Shown here one piece after another: positions 53,901-64,000 of a stretch of DNA of 64,000 nt; position 1 is the stretch's first letter, and each line of letters opens with the position of its first letter. The stretch spans positions 18,374,001-18,438,000 of the forward strand of contig NW_027478160.1 of assembly GCF_051020975.1 (NCBI RefSeq). The letters run 5' to 3'. The stretch is from Osmia lignaria lignaria (Eukaryota > Arthropoda > Insecta > Hymenoptera > Megachilidae). The position numbers and the translations under genes were made by a program. The notes under the pieces were generated by a model. It did not search any database. It saw only the letters and a program-made list of their open reading frames with translations, and was not told where the DNA came from.

Positions 53901-55441
53901 TCTTCTGCACAGCTAAGCTGGAAGTGGCATTTGCGGCTCGCACTAGTGCAGAGTTATCTCAAAGAAAGGGGCCACGGTGTTTCTGTATCTCTATTATGTT
54001 GGTGCGGCTTCGGAACTTTTAAATATCTCGATATATCTCGAAAACTACGCTTCTGATCAAAAAATATCATAGAACATAAATTGTAGGAAACATAATTCTC
54101 TACAAAAAACGTCTCTTAACATTTTGCCATAGCTCGCTTCGTTTCCGAGATATTTGCAGATTCAGCTCAAGGGAAGGGGCCTGACGGACATATTTCGAGA
54201 TATTTCTTCTTCTTGTTGTTCTTCTTCTGCACAGCTAAGCTGGAAGTGGCATTTACAGCTCGCAATAGTGCAGAGTTATCTCAAAGAAAGGGGCCACGGT
54301 GTTTCTGTATCTCTATTATGTTGGTGCGGCTTCGGAACTTTTAAATATCTTGATATATCTCGAGAACTACGTATCTGATCAAAAAATATCATAGAACATA
54401 AAAAGTAGGAAACTTAATTCTCTACAAAAAAGGTCTCTTAACATTTTGCCATAGCTCGCTTCGTTTCCGAGATATTTGCATATTTATCTCAAGGGAAGGG
54501 GCCTGACGGACATATTTCGAGATATTTCTTCTTCTTGTTGTTCTTCTTCTGCACAGCTAAGCTGGAAGTGGCATTTGCGGCTCGCACTAGTGCAGAGTTA
54601 TCTCAAAGAAAGGGGCCACGGTGTTTCTGTATCTCTATTATGTTGGTGCGGCTTCGGAACTTTTAAATATCTCGATATATCTCGAAAACTACGCTTCTGA
54701 TCAAAAAATATCATAGAACCTAAATTGTAGGAAACATAATTCTCTACAAAAAAGGTCTCTTAACATTTTGCCATAGCTCGCTTCGTTTCCGAGATATTTG
54801 CAGATATATCTCAAGGGAAGGGGCCTGACGGACATATTTCGAGATATTTCTTCTTCTTGTTGTTCTTCTTCTGCACAGCTAAGCTGGAAGTGGCATTTGC
54901 AGCTCGCAATAGTGCAGAGTTATCTCAAAGAAAGGGGCCACGGTGTTTCTGTATCTCTATTATGTTGGTGCGGCTTCGGAACTTTTAAATATCTTGATAT
55001 ATCTCGAGAACTACGCATCTGATCAAAAAATATCATATCACATGAAAAGTAGGAAACTTAATTCTCTACCAAAAAGGTCTCTTAACATTTTGCCATAGCT
55101 CTCTTCGTTTCCGAGATATTTGCAGATTTATCTCAAGGGAAGGGGCCTGACGGACATATTTCGAGATATTTCTTCTTCTTGTTGTTCTTCTTCTGCACAG
55201 CTAAGCTGGAAGTGGCATTTGCGGCTTGCACTAGTGCAGAGTTATCTCAATGAAAGGGGCCACGGTGTTTCTGTATCTCTATTATGTTGGTGCGGCTTCG
55301 GAACTATTAAATATCTCAATATATCTCGAAAACTACGCTACTGATCAAAAAATATCATAGAACCTAAATTGTAGGAAACATAATTCTCTACAAAAAAGGT
55401 CTCTTAAGATTTTGCCATAGCTCGCTTCGTTTCCGAGATAT
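50934..55441. repeat. Region 12: 14 monomers with 4- and 13-monomer copies
   Basis: The pair 51256+51578 recurs at 52544+52866 (4 monomers): TTCTACTTGTTG, TTTTAAGTATCTC and AAAAAATGTCTCT before a Q-form unit ending in CTCTACCAAAAAGG. Unit 52544 contains GTTGATGCGG, a stop at 52712-52714. Units 50290-51255 correspond to 54476-55441 (13 monomers), sharing ATCATATCACATG, CTCTACCAAAA and TCTCAATGAAAGG. Confidence 0.85.
53188..54153. repeat. 966-bp segment, copy 1 (partner at 56086)
   Basis: Three units carry GTATCGCTATT with CTGATAAAAAAATATC; CACAGTTAAGCTGG with GCGTCCGATC; and AAAACGGTTTCTTAAC with GATATATTTCAAGG. The same three recur in order nine monomers downstream. Confidence 0.87.
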
Positions 55442-56085
55442 TTGCAGATATATCTCAAGGGAAGGGGCCTGACGGACATATTTCGAGATATTTCTTCTTC
55501 TTGTTGTTCTTCTTCTGCACAGCTAAGCTGGGAGTGGCATTTGCAGCTCGCAATAGTGCAGAGTTATCTCAAAGAAAGGGGCCACGGTGTTTCTGTATCT
55601 CTATTATGTTGGTGCGGCTTCGGAACTTTTAAATATCTTGATATATCTCGAGAACAACGCATCTGATCAAAAAATATCATAGAACATAAAAAGTAGGAAA
55701 CTTAATTCTCTACAAAAAAGGTCTCTTAACATTTTGCCATAGCTCACTTCGTTTCCGAGATATTTGCATATTTATCTCAAGGGAAGGGGCCTGACGGACA
55801 TATTTCGAGATATTTCTTCTTCTTGTTGTTCTTCTTCTGCACAGCTAAGCTGGAAGTGGCATTTGCGGCTCGCACTAGTGCAGAGTTATCTCAAAGAAAG
55901 GGGCCACGGTGTTTCTGTATCTCTATTATGTTGGTGCGGCTTCGGAACTTTTAAATATCTCGATATATCTCGAGAACTACGCATCTGATCAAAAAATATC
56001 ATAGAACATAAAAAGTAGGAAACTTAATTCTCTACAAAAAAGGTCTCTTAACATTTTGCCATAGCTCGCTTCGTTTCCGAGATAT
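55442..56085. repeat. Isolated dimer related to the 59-62 kb trimer
   Basis: Units 55442 (CTGGGAGTGGC, GAGAACAACGC) and 55764 (H-form, preceded by AGCTCACTTCG, E tail) carry the first two marker sets of the trimer at 58984-61881, about 3.5 kb before it. Confidence 0.85.
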
Positions 56086-57051
56086 TTGCAGATTTATCTC
56101 AAGGGAAGGGGTCTGACGGACATATTTCGAGATATTTCTTCTTCTTGTTGTTCTTCTTCTGCACAGCTAAACTGGAAGTGGCATTTCCAGCTCGCAATAG
56201 TGCAGAGTTATCTCAAAGAAAGGGGCCACGGTGTTTCTGTATCGCTATTATGTTGGTGCGGCTTCGGAACTTTTAAATATCTTGATATATCTCGAGAACT
56301 ACGCATCTGATAAAAAAATATCATAGAACATAAAAAGTAGGAAACTTAATTCTCTACAAAAAAGGTCTCTTAACATTTTGCCATAGCTCGCTTCGTTTCC
56401 GAGATATTTGCAGATTTATCTCAAGGGAAGGGGCCTAACGGACATATTTCGAGATATTTCTTCTTCTTGTTGTTCTTCTTCTGCACAGTTAAGCTGGAAG
56501 TGGCATTTGCGGCTCGCACTAGTGCAGAGTTATCTCAACGAAAGGGGCCACGGTGTTTCTGTATCTCTCTTATGTTGGTGCGGCTTCGGAACTTTTAAAT
56601 ATCTTGATATATCTCGAGAACTACGCGTCCGATCAAAAAATATCATACAACATAAAAAGTAGGAAACTTAATTCTCTACAAAAACGGTTTCTTAACATTT
56701 TGCCATAGCTCGCTTCGTTTCCGAGATATTTGCAGATATATTTCAAGGGAAGGGGCCTGACGGACATATTTCGAGATATTTCTTCTTCTTGTTGTTCTTC
56801 TTCTGCACAGCTAAGCTGGAAGTGGCATTTGCGGCTCGCACTAGTGCAGAGTTATCTCAAAGAAAGGGGCCACGGTGTTTCTGTATCTCTATTATGTTGG
56901 TGCGGCTTCGGAACTTTTAAATATCTCGATATATCTCGAAAACTACGCTTCTGATCAAAAAATATCATAGAACATAAATTGTAGGAAACATAATTCTCTA
57001 CAAAAAACGTCTCTTAACATTTTGCCATAGCTCGCTTCGTTTCCGAGATAT
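56086..57051. repeat. 966-bp segment, copy 2 (partner at 53188)
   Basis: All markers listed for 53188-54153 recur here. Differences include GGGGTCTGACGG in the first unit and GGCCTAACGG with CTCTCTTATGTTGG in the second. Confidence 0.87.
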
Positions 57052-58983
57052 TTGCAGATTCAGCTCAAAGGAACTGGCCTGACGGACATATTTCGAGATA
57101 TTTCTTCTTCTTGTTGTTCTTCCTCCGCACAGCTAAGCTGGAAGTGGCATTTGCAGCTCGCAATAGTGCAGAGTTATCTCAAAGAAAGGGGCCACGGTGT
57201 TTCTGTATCTCTATTATGTTGGTGCGGCTTCGGAACTTTTAAATATCTCGATATATCTCGAAAACTACGCTTCTGATCAAAAAATATCATAGAACATAAA
57301 TTGTAGGAAACATAATTCTCTACAAAAAAGGTCTCTTAACATTTTGCCATAGCTCGCTTCGTTTCCGAGATATTTGCAGATTTATCTCAAGGGAAGGGTC
57401 CTGATGGACATATTTCGAGATATTTCTTCTTCTTGTTGTTCTTCTTCTGCACAGCTAAGCTGGAAGTGGCATTTGCAGTTCGCAATAGTGCAGAGTTATC
57501 TCAAAGAAAGGGGCCACGGTGTTTCTGTATCTCTATTATGTTGGTGCGGCTTCGGAACTTTTAAATATCTTGATATATCTCGAGAACTACGCATCTGATC
57601 AAAAAATATCGTAGAACATAAAAAGTAGGAAACTTAATTCTCTACAAATAAGGTCTCTTAACATTTTGCCATAGCTCGCTTGGTTTCCGAGATATTTGCA
57701 GATTTATCTCAAGGGAAGGGGCCTGACGGACATATTTCGAGATATTTCTTCTTCTTGTTGTTCTTCTTCTGCACAGCTAAGCTGGAAGTGGCATTTGCAG
57801 CTCGCAATAGTGCAGAGTTACCTCAAAGAAAGGGGCCACGGTGTTTCTGTATCTCTATTATGTTGGTGCCGCTTCGGAGCTTTTAAATATCTGGATATAT
57901 CTCGAGAACTACGCATCTGATCAAAAAATATCATAGAACATAAATAGTAGGAAACTTAATTCTCTACAAAAAAGGTCTCTTAACATTTTGCCATAGCTCG
58001 CTTCGTTTCCGAGATATTTGCAGATTTATCTCAAGGGAAGGGGTCTGACGGACATGTTTCGAGATATTTCTTCTTCTTGTTGTTCTTCTTCTGCACAGCT
58101 AAGCTGGAAGTGGCATTTGCAGCTCGCAGTAGTGCAGAGTTATCTCAAAGAAAGGGGCCACGGTGTTTCTGTATCTCTATTATGTTGGTGCGGCTTCGGA
58201 ACTTTTAAATATCTTGATATATCTCGAGAACTACGCATCTGATCAAAAAATATCATAGAACATAAAAAGTAGGAAACTTAATTCTCTACAAAAAAGGTCT
58301 CTTAACATTTTGCCATAGCTCGCTTCGTTTCCGAGATATTTGCAGATTTATCTCAATGGAAGGGGCCTGACGGGCATATTTCGAGATATTTCTTCTTCTT
58401 GTTGTTCTTCTTCTGCACAGCTAAGCTGGAAGTGGCATTTGCAGCGCGCAATAGTGCAGAGTTATCTCAAAGAAAGGGGCCACGGTGTTTCTGTATCTCT
58501 ATTATGTTGGTGCGGCTTCGGAACTTTTAAATATCATGATATATCTCGAGAACTACGCATCCGATCAAAAAATATCATAGAACATAAAAAGTAGGAAACT
58601 TAATTCTCTACAAAAAAGGACTCTCAACATTTTGCCATAGCTCGCTTCGTTTCCGAGATATTTGCAGATATATCTCAAGGGAAGGGGCCTGACAGACATA
58701 TTTCGAGATATTTCTTCTTCTTGTTGTTCTTCTTCTGCACAGCTAAGCTGGAAGTGGCATTTGCGGCTCGCACTAGTGCAGAGTTATCTCAAAGAAAGGG
58801 GCCACGGTGTTTCGGTATCTCTATTATGTTGGTGCGGCTTCGGAACTTTTAAATATCTCGATATATCTCGAGAACTACGCGTCTGATCAAAAAATATCAT
58901 AGAACATAAAAAGTAGGAAACTTAATTCTCTACAAAAAAGGTCTCTTAACATTTTGCCATAGCTCGCTTCGTTTCCGAGATAT
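57052..58983. repeat. Region 13: 6 monomers, K to E transition
   Basis: The run starts with a Q-form K unit (57052), then a GGGTCCTGATGG unit (57374). It continues with a unit preceded by TATCGTAGAAC, CTACAAATAAGG and CTTGGTTTCC (57696), the set found at 2.56-2.64 kb. Unit 57696 also has GAGTTACCTC, GTGCCGCTTCGG and ATCTGGATAT, a combination shared with unit 1681. The 17 monomers from 57374 to 62847 all have E-type tails. Confidence 0.82.
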
Positions 58984-59949
58984 TTGCAGATATATCTCAA
59001 GGGAAGGGGCCTGACGGACATATTTCGAGATATTTCTTCTTCTTGTTGTTCTTCTTCTGCACAGCTAAGCTGGGAGTGGCATTTGCAGCTCGCAATAGTG
59101 CAGAGTTATCTCAAAGAAAGGGGCCACGGTGTTTCTGTATCTCTATTATGTTGGTGCGGCTTCGGAACTTTTAAATATCTTGATATATCTCGAGAACAAC
59201 GCATCTGATCAAAAAATATCATAGAACATAAAAAGTAGGAAACTTAATTCTCTACAAAAAAGGTCTCTTAACATTTTGCCATAGCTCACTTCGTTTCCGA
59301 GATATTTGCATATTTATCTCAAGGGGAGGGGCCTGACGGACATATTTCGAGATATTTCTTCTTCTTGTTGTTCTTCTTCTGCACAGCTAAGCTGGAAGTG
59401 GCATTTGCGGCTCGCACTAGTGCAGAGTTATCTCAAAGAAAGGGGCCACGGTGTTTCTGTATCTCTATTATGTTGGTGCGGCTTCGGAACTTTTAAATAT
59501 CTCGATATATCTCGAGAACTACGCATCTGATCAAAAAATATCATAGAACATAAAAAGTAGGAAACTTAATTCTCTACAAAAAAGGTCTCTTAACATTTTG
59601 CCATAGCTCGCTTCGTTTCCGAGATATTTGCAGATTTATCTCAAGGGAAGGGGTCTGACGGACATATTTCGAGATATTTCTTCTTCTTGTTGTTCTTCTT
59701 CTGCACAGCTAAGCTGGAAGTGGCATTTGCAGCTCGCAGTAGTGCAGAGTTATCTCAAAGAAAGGGGCCACGGTGTTTCTGTATCTCTATTATGTTGGTG
59801 CGGCTTCGGAACTTTTAAATATCTTGATATATCTCGAGAACTACGCATCTGATCAAAAAATATCATAGAACATAAAAAGTAGGAAACTTAATTCTCTACA
59901 AAAAAGGTCTCTTAACATTTTGCCATAGCTCGCTTCGTTTCCGAGATAT
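58984..59949. repeat. 966-bp trimer HOR at 59-62 kb, copy 1
   Basis: Unit order is CTGGGAGTGGC with GAGAACAACGC; H-form preceded by AGCTCACTTCG and containing AAGGGGAGGGG; then GGGGTCTGACGG with GCAGTAGTGC. Three tandem copies follow one another without a break. Confidence 0.92.
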
Positions 59950-60915
59950 TTGCAGATATATCTCAAGGGAAGGGGCCTGACGGACATATTTCGAGATATT
60001 TCTTCTTCTTGTTGTTCTTCTTCTGCACAGCTAAGCTGGGAGTGGCATTTGCAGCTCGCAATAGTGCAGAGTTATCTCAAAGAAAGGGGCCACGGTGTTT
60101 CTGTATCTCTATTATGTTGGTGCGGCTTCGGAACTTTTAAATATCTTGATATATCTCGAGAACAACGCATCTGATCAAAAAATATCATAGAACATAAAAA
60201 GTAGGAAACTTAATTCTCTACAAAAAAGGTCTCTTAACATTTTGCCATAGCTCACTTCGTTTCCGAGATATTTGCATATTTATCTCAAGGGGAGGGGCCT
60301 GACGGACATATTTCGAGATATTTCTTCTTCTTGTTGTTCTTCTTCTGCACAGCTAAGCTGGAAGTGGCATTTGCGGCTCGCACTAGTGCAGAGTTATCTC
60401 AAAGAAAGGGGCCACGGTGTTTCTGTATCTCTATTATGTTGGTGCGGCTTCGGAACTTTTAAATATCTCGATATATCTCGAGAACTACGCATCTGATCAA
60501 AAAATATCATAGAACATAAAAAGTAGGAAACTTAATTCTCTACAAAAAAGGTCTCTTAACATTTTGCCATAGCTCGCTTCGTTTCCGAGATATTTGCAGA
60601 TTTATCTCAAGGGAAGGGGTCTGACGGACATATTTCGAGATATTTCTTCTTCTTGTTGTTCTTCTTCTGCACAGCTAAGCTGGAAGTGGCATTTGCAGCT
60701 CGCAGTAGTGCAGAGTTATCTCAAAGAAAGGGGCCACGGTGTTTCTGTATCTCTATTATGTTGGTGCGGCTTCGGAACTTTTAAATATCTTGATATATCT
60801 CGAGAACTACGCATCTGATCAAAAAATATCATAGAACATAAAAAGTAGGAAACTTAATTCTCTACAAAAAAGGTCTCTTAACATTTTGCCATAGCTCGCT
60901 TCGTTTCCGAGATAT
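59950..60915. repeat. 966-bp trimer HOR at 59-62 kb, copy 2
   Basis: This copy has the same marker order as copy 1, including AAGGGGAGGGG in the H-form unit. I found no difference from copy 1 when reading the diagnostic sites. Confidence 0.92.
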
Positions 60916-61881
60916 TTGCAGATATATCTCAAGGGAAGGGGCCTGACGGACATATTTCGAGATATTTCTTCTTCTTGTTGTTCTTCTTCTGCACAGCTAA
61001 GCTGGGAGTGGCATTTGCAGCTCGCAATAGTGCAGAGTTATCTCAAAGAAAGGGGCCACGGTGTTTCTGTATCTCTATTATGTTGGTGCGGCTTCGGAAC
61101 TTTTAAATATCTTGATATATCTCGAGAACAACGCATCTGATCAAAAAATATCATAGAACATAAAAAGTAGGAAACTTAATTCTCTACAAAAAAGGTCTCT
61201 TAACATTTTGCCATAGCTCACTTCGTTTCCGAGATATTTGCATATTTATCTCAAGGGAAGGGGCCTGACGGACATATTTCGAGATATTTCTTCTTCTTGT
61301 TGTTCTTCTTCTGCACAGCTAAGCTGGAAGTGGCATTTGCGGCTCGCACTAGTGCAGAGTTATCTCAAAGAAAGGGGCCACGGTGTTTCTGTATCTCTAT
61401 TATGTTGGTGCGGCTTCGGAACTTTTAAATATCTCGATATATCTCGAGAACTACGCATCTGATCAAAAAATATCATAGAACATAAAAAGTAGGAAACTTA
61501 ATTCTCTACAAAAAAGGTCTCTTAACATTTTGCCATAGCTCGCTTCGTTTCCGAGATATTTGCAGATTTATCTCAAGGGAAGGGGTCTGACGGACATATT
61601 TCGAGATATTTCTTCTTCTTGTTGTTCTTCTTCTGCACAGCTAAGCTGGAAGTGGCATTTGCAGCTCGCAGTAGTGCAGAGTTATCTCAAAGAAAGGGGC
61701 CACGGTGTTTCTGTATCTCTATTATGTTGGTGCGGCTTCGGAACTTTTAAATATCTTGATATATCTCGAGAACTACGCATCTGATCAAAAAATATCATCG
61801 ACCATAAAAAGTAGGAAACTTAATTCTCTACAAAAAAGGTCTCTTAACATTTTGCCATAGCTCGCTTCGTTTCCGAGATAT
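60916..61881. repeat. 966-bp trimer HOR at 59-62 kb, copy 3
   Basis: The marker order is again the same. The H-form unit has the common AAGGGAAGGGG, and the last unit ends ATCATCGACCAT instead of ATCATAGAACAT, so this copy differs from the other two at a few sites. Confidence 0.92.
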
Positions 61882-63813
61882 TTGCAGATTTATCTCAATG
61901 GAAGGGGCCTGACGGGCATATTTCGAGATATTTCTTCTTCTTGTTGTTCTTCTTCTGCACAGCTAAGCTGGAAGTGGCATTTGCAGCGCGCAGAAGTGCA
62001 GAGTTATCTCAAAGAAAGGGGCCACGGTGTTTCTGTATCTCTATTATGTTGGTGCGGCTTCGGAACTTTTAAATATCTTGATATATCTCGAGAACAACGC
62101 ATCTGATCAAAAAATATCATAGAACATAAAAAGTAGGAAACTTAATTCTCTACAAAAAAGGTCTCTTAACATTTTGCCATAGCTCGCTTCGTTTCCGAGA
62201 TATTTGCATATTTATCTCAAGGGAAGGGGCCTGACGGACATATTTCGAGATATTTCTTCTTCTTGTTGTTCTTCTTCTGCACAGCTAAGCTGGAAGTGGC
62301 ATTTACAGCTCGCAATAGTGCAGAGTTATCTCAAAGAAAGGGGCCACGGTGTTTCTGTATCTCTATTATGTTGGTGCGGCTTCGGAACTTTCAAATATCT
62401 TGATATATCTCGAGAACTACGCGTCTGATCAAAAAATATCATAGAACATAAAAAGTAGGAAACTTAATTCTCTACAAAAAAGGTCTCTTAACATTTTGCC
62501 ATAGCTCGCTTCGTTTCCGAGATATTTGCAGATTTATCTCAAGGGAAGGGGTCTGACGGACATATTTCGAGATATTTCTTCATCTTGTTGCTCTTCTTCT
62601 GCACAGCTAAGCTGGAAGTGGCATTTGCAGCTCGCAGTAGTGCAGAGTTATCTCAAAGAAAGGGGCCACGGTGTTTCTGTATCTCTATTATGTTGGTGCG
62701 GCTTCGGAACTTTTAAATATCTTGATATATCTCGAGAACTACGCATCTGATCAAAAAATATCATAGAACATAAAAAGTAGGAAACTTAACTCTCTACAAA
62801 AAAGGTCTCTTAACATTTTGCCACAGCTCGCTTCGTTTCCGAGATATTTGCAGATTTATCTCAATGGAAGGGGCCTGACGGGCATATTTCGAGATATTTC
62901 TTCTTCTTGTTGTTCTTCTTCTGCACAGCTAAGCTGGAAGTGGCATTTGCGGCTCGCACTAGTGCAGAGTTATCTCAAAGAAAGGGGCCACGGTGTTTCT
63001 GTATCTCTATTATGTTGGTGCGGCTTCGGAACTTTTAAATATCTCGATATATCTCGAAAACTACGCTTCTAATCAAAAAATATCATAGAACATAAATTGT
63101 AGGAAACATAATTCTCTACAAAAAAGGTCTGTTAACATTTTGCCATAGCTCGCTTCGTTTCCGAGATATTTGCAGATATATCTCAAGGGAAGGGGCCTGA
63201 CGGACATATTTCGAGATATTTCTTCTTCTTGTTGTTCTTCTTCTGCACAGCTAAGCTGGAAGTGGCATTTACAGCTCGCAATAGTGCAGAGTTATCTCAA
63301 AGAAAGGGGCCACGGTGTTTCTGTATCTCTATTATGTTGGTGCGGCTTCGGAACTTTTAAATATCTTGATATATCTCGAGAACTACGCGTCTGATCAAAA
63401 AATATCATAGAACATAAAAAGTAGGAAACTTAATTCTCTACAAAAACGGTCTCTTAACATTTTGCCATACCTCACTTCGTTTCCGAGATATTTGCAGATA
63501 TATCTCAAGGGAAGGGGCCTGACGGACATATTTCGAGATATTTCTTCTTCTTGTTGTTCTTCTTCTGCACAGCTAAGCTGGAAGTGGCATTTGCAGCTCG
63601 CAATAGTGCAGAGTTATCTCAAAGAAAGGGGCCACGGTGTTTCTGTATCTCTATTATGTTGGTGCGGCTTCGGAACTTTTAAATATCTTGATATATCTCG
63701 AGAACTACGCATCTGATCAAAAAATATCGTAGAACATAAAAAGTAGGAAACTTAATTCTCTACAAATAAGGTCTCTTAACATTTTGCCATAGCTCGCTTC
63801 GTTTCCGAGATAT
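61882..63813. repeat. Region 15: 6 monomers after the trimer
   Basis: Units 61882 and 62848 share TCTCAATGGAAGG and GACGGGCAT with 58340; 62526 is another GCAGTAGTGC unit. Only 62848 has a K tail. The last complete monomer (63492) ends TATCGTAGAACAT and CTACAAATAAGG, repeating the 2.6 and 57.6 kb marker set. Confidence 0.85.
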
Positions 63814-64000
63814 TTGCAGATTTCTCTCGAGGGAAGGGGCCTGACGGACATATTTCGAGATATTTCTTCTTCTTGTTGTTCTTCTTCTGCACAGCTAAGC
63901 TGGAAGCGGCATTTGCGGCTCGCACTAGTGCAGAGTTATCTCAAAGAAAGGGGCCACGGTGTTTCTGTATCTCTATTATGTTGGTGCGGCTTCGGAACTT
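63814..64000. repeat. Partial monomer head at right edge
   Basis: These are the first 187 bp of a monomer cut by the window end. It carries ATCTCTCGAGGG-like and CTGGAAGCGGC variants, which I found elsewhere only in the first monomer (71). Confidence 0.95.

Larger units (their letters stand above)
1..64000. repeat. 322-bp satellite DNA array, entire window
   Basis: The same unit recurs every 322 bp from edge to edge, all in one orientation. There are 198 complete monomers and two partial ones. Landmarks in each unit, in order, are TTGCAGAT, ATCTCAAGGGAAGGGGCC, TTTCGAGATATTTC, a TTC/TTG tract, CAGCTAAGCTGG, ATCTCAAAGAAAGGGGCC, TATTATGTTGG, GATATATCTCGA, CTGATCAAAAAATATC, GGTCTCTTAACATTTTGCC and CTCGCTTCGTTTCCGAG. 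Neighbouring units typically differ at only a few to a dozen sites. No insertion, inversion or unique spacer was seen. Satellites of this kind form constitutive heterochromatin and often centromeres, but nothing here proves a centromeric role. Array edges are not visible. Confidence 0.98.

Noticed and set aside
71..63716. About 194 repeated 73-84-residue reading frames on the + strand
   Set aside because: They start at TTG (or longer forms where the upstream TAG is mutated), have no ATG, lack any recognised domain, and simply follow the 322-bp period. Without evidence of selection or translation they are not annotated as genes.
1..64000. CRISPR array
   Set aside because: The repeats are directly adjacent 322-bp units with no unique spacers of 25-45 bp. 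Variation is scattered substitution, not spacer replacement.
1..64000. Tandem gene family, rDNA or small-RNA gene cluster
   Set aside because: No recognisable rRNA, 5S, snRNA, tRNA or histone sequence, and no conserved Pol III A/B box pair or terminator could be identified in the monomer.
1..64000. Transposon or retroelement insertion within the array
   Set aside because: Following the landmarks unit by unit, the 322-bp register is never broken by more than 3 bp, so there is no room for an inserted element or a target-site duplication.

Overview
The whole 64 kb window is one uninterrupted satellite DNA array. A monomer of 322 bp is repeated head to tail in a single orientation. Taking the conserved TTGCAGAT as an arbitrary register point, monomers start at 71, 393, 715 and so on to 63814: 198 complete units plus a 70-bp tail at the left edge and a 187-bp head at the right edge. 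Net departures from 322 bp occur in only seven units (four of 319, two of 321, one of 323 bp). A hand count of one monomer gives 130 G+C of 322 (about 40%). I see no gene, tRNA, rRNA, transposon, CRISPR or unique sequence, and neither array edge is in view. A monotonous array this size points to a eukaryotic chromosome, centromeric, pericentromeric or other heterochromatin. The recurring ATATCTCGAAAACTAC-like motif resembles arthropod satellites as I remember them, but the species cannot be named from this sequence.

Monomers differ at linked diagnostic sites. The 3' block is either E-type (GAGAACTACGCATCTG, then AAAAAGTAGGAAACTTAAT) or K-type (GAAAACTACGCTTCTG, then AAATTGTAGGAAACATAAT). The middle is CAGCTCGCAATAG or CGGCTCGCACTAG. 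The 5' block is the common form, the Q form (CAGCTCAAAGGAACTGG) or the H form (GCATATTTATC). I count about 70 K tails: 14 of 62 units in 1-20 kb, 51 of 102 in 20-52.8 kb and 6 of 34 beyond that.

These markers reveal local higher-order repeats (HORs). They include 966-bp trimers at 3.6-5.5 kb and 59.0-61.9 kb, a 1,607-bp pentamer carrying 3-bp deletions at 16.2-20.0 kb, a 4/5-mer at 35.8-39.3 kb, and a dimer/pentamer domain at 39.3-50.9 kb. Copies 4 to 26 monomers apart also share rare variants. This is the pattern expected from repeated unequal exchange and segmental amplification.

Nearly every monomer contains a stop-free 74-codon frame, but it begins at TTG with no ATG, the step before it is closed by a TAG, and it is a by-product of the repeat. 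I do not annotate it as a gene. The most informative observations are the HOR layout, an internal duplication inside the monomer, dyad motifs that distinguish K from E, and the near absence of indels.
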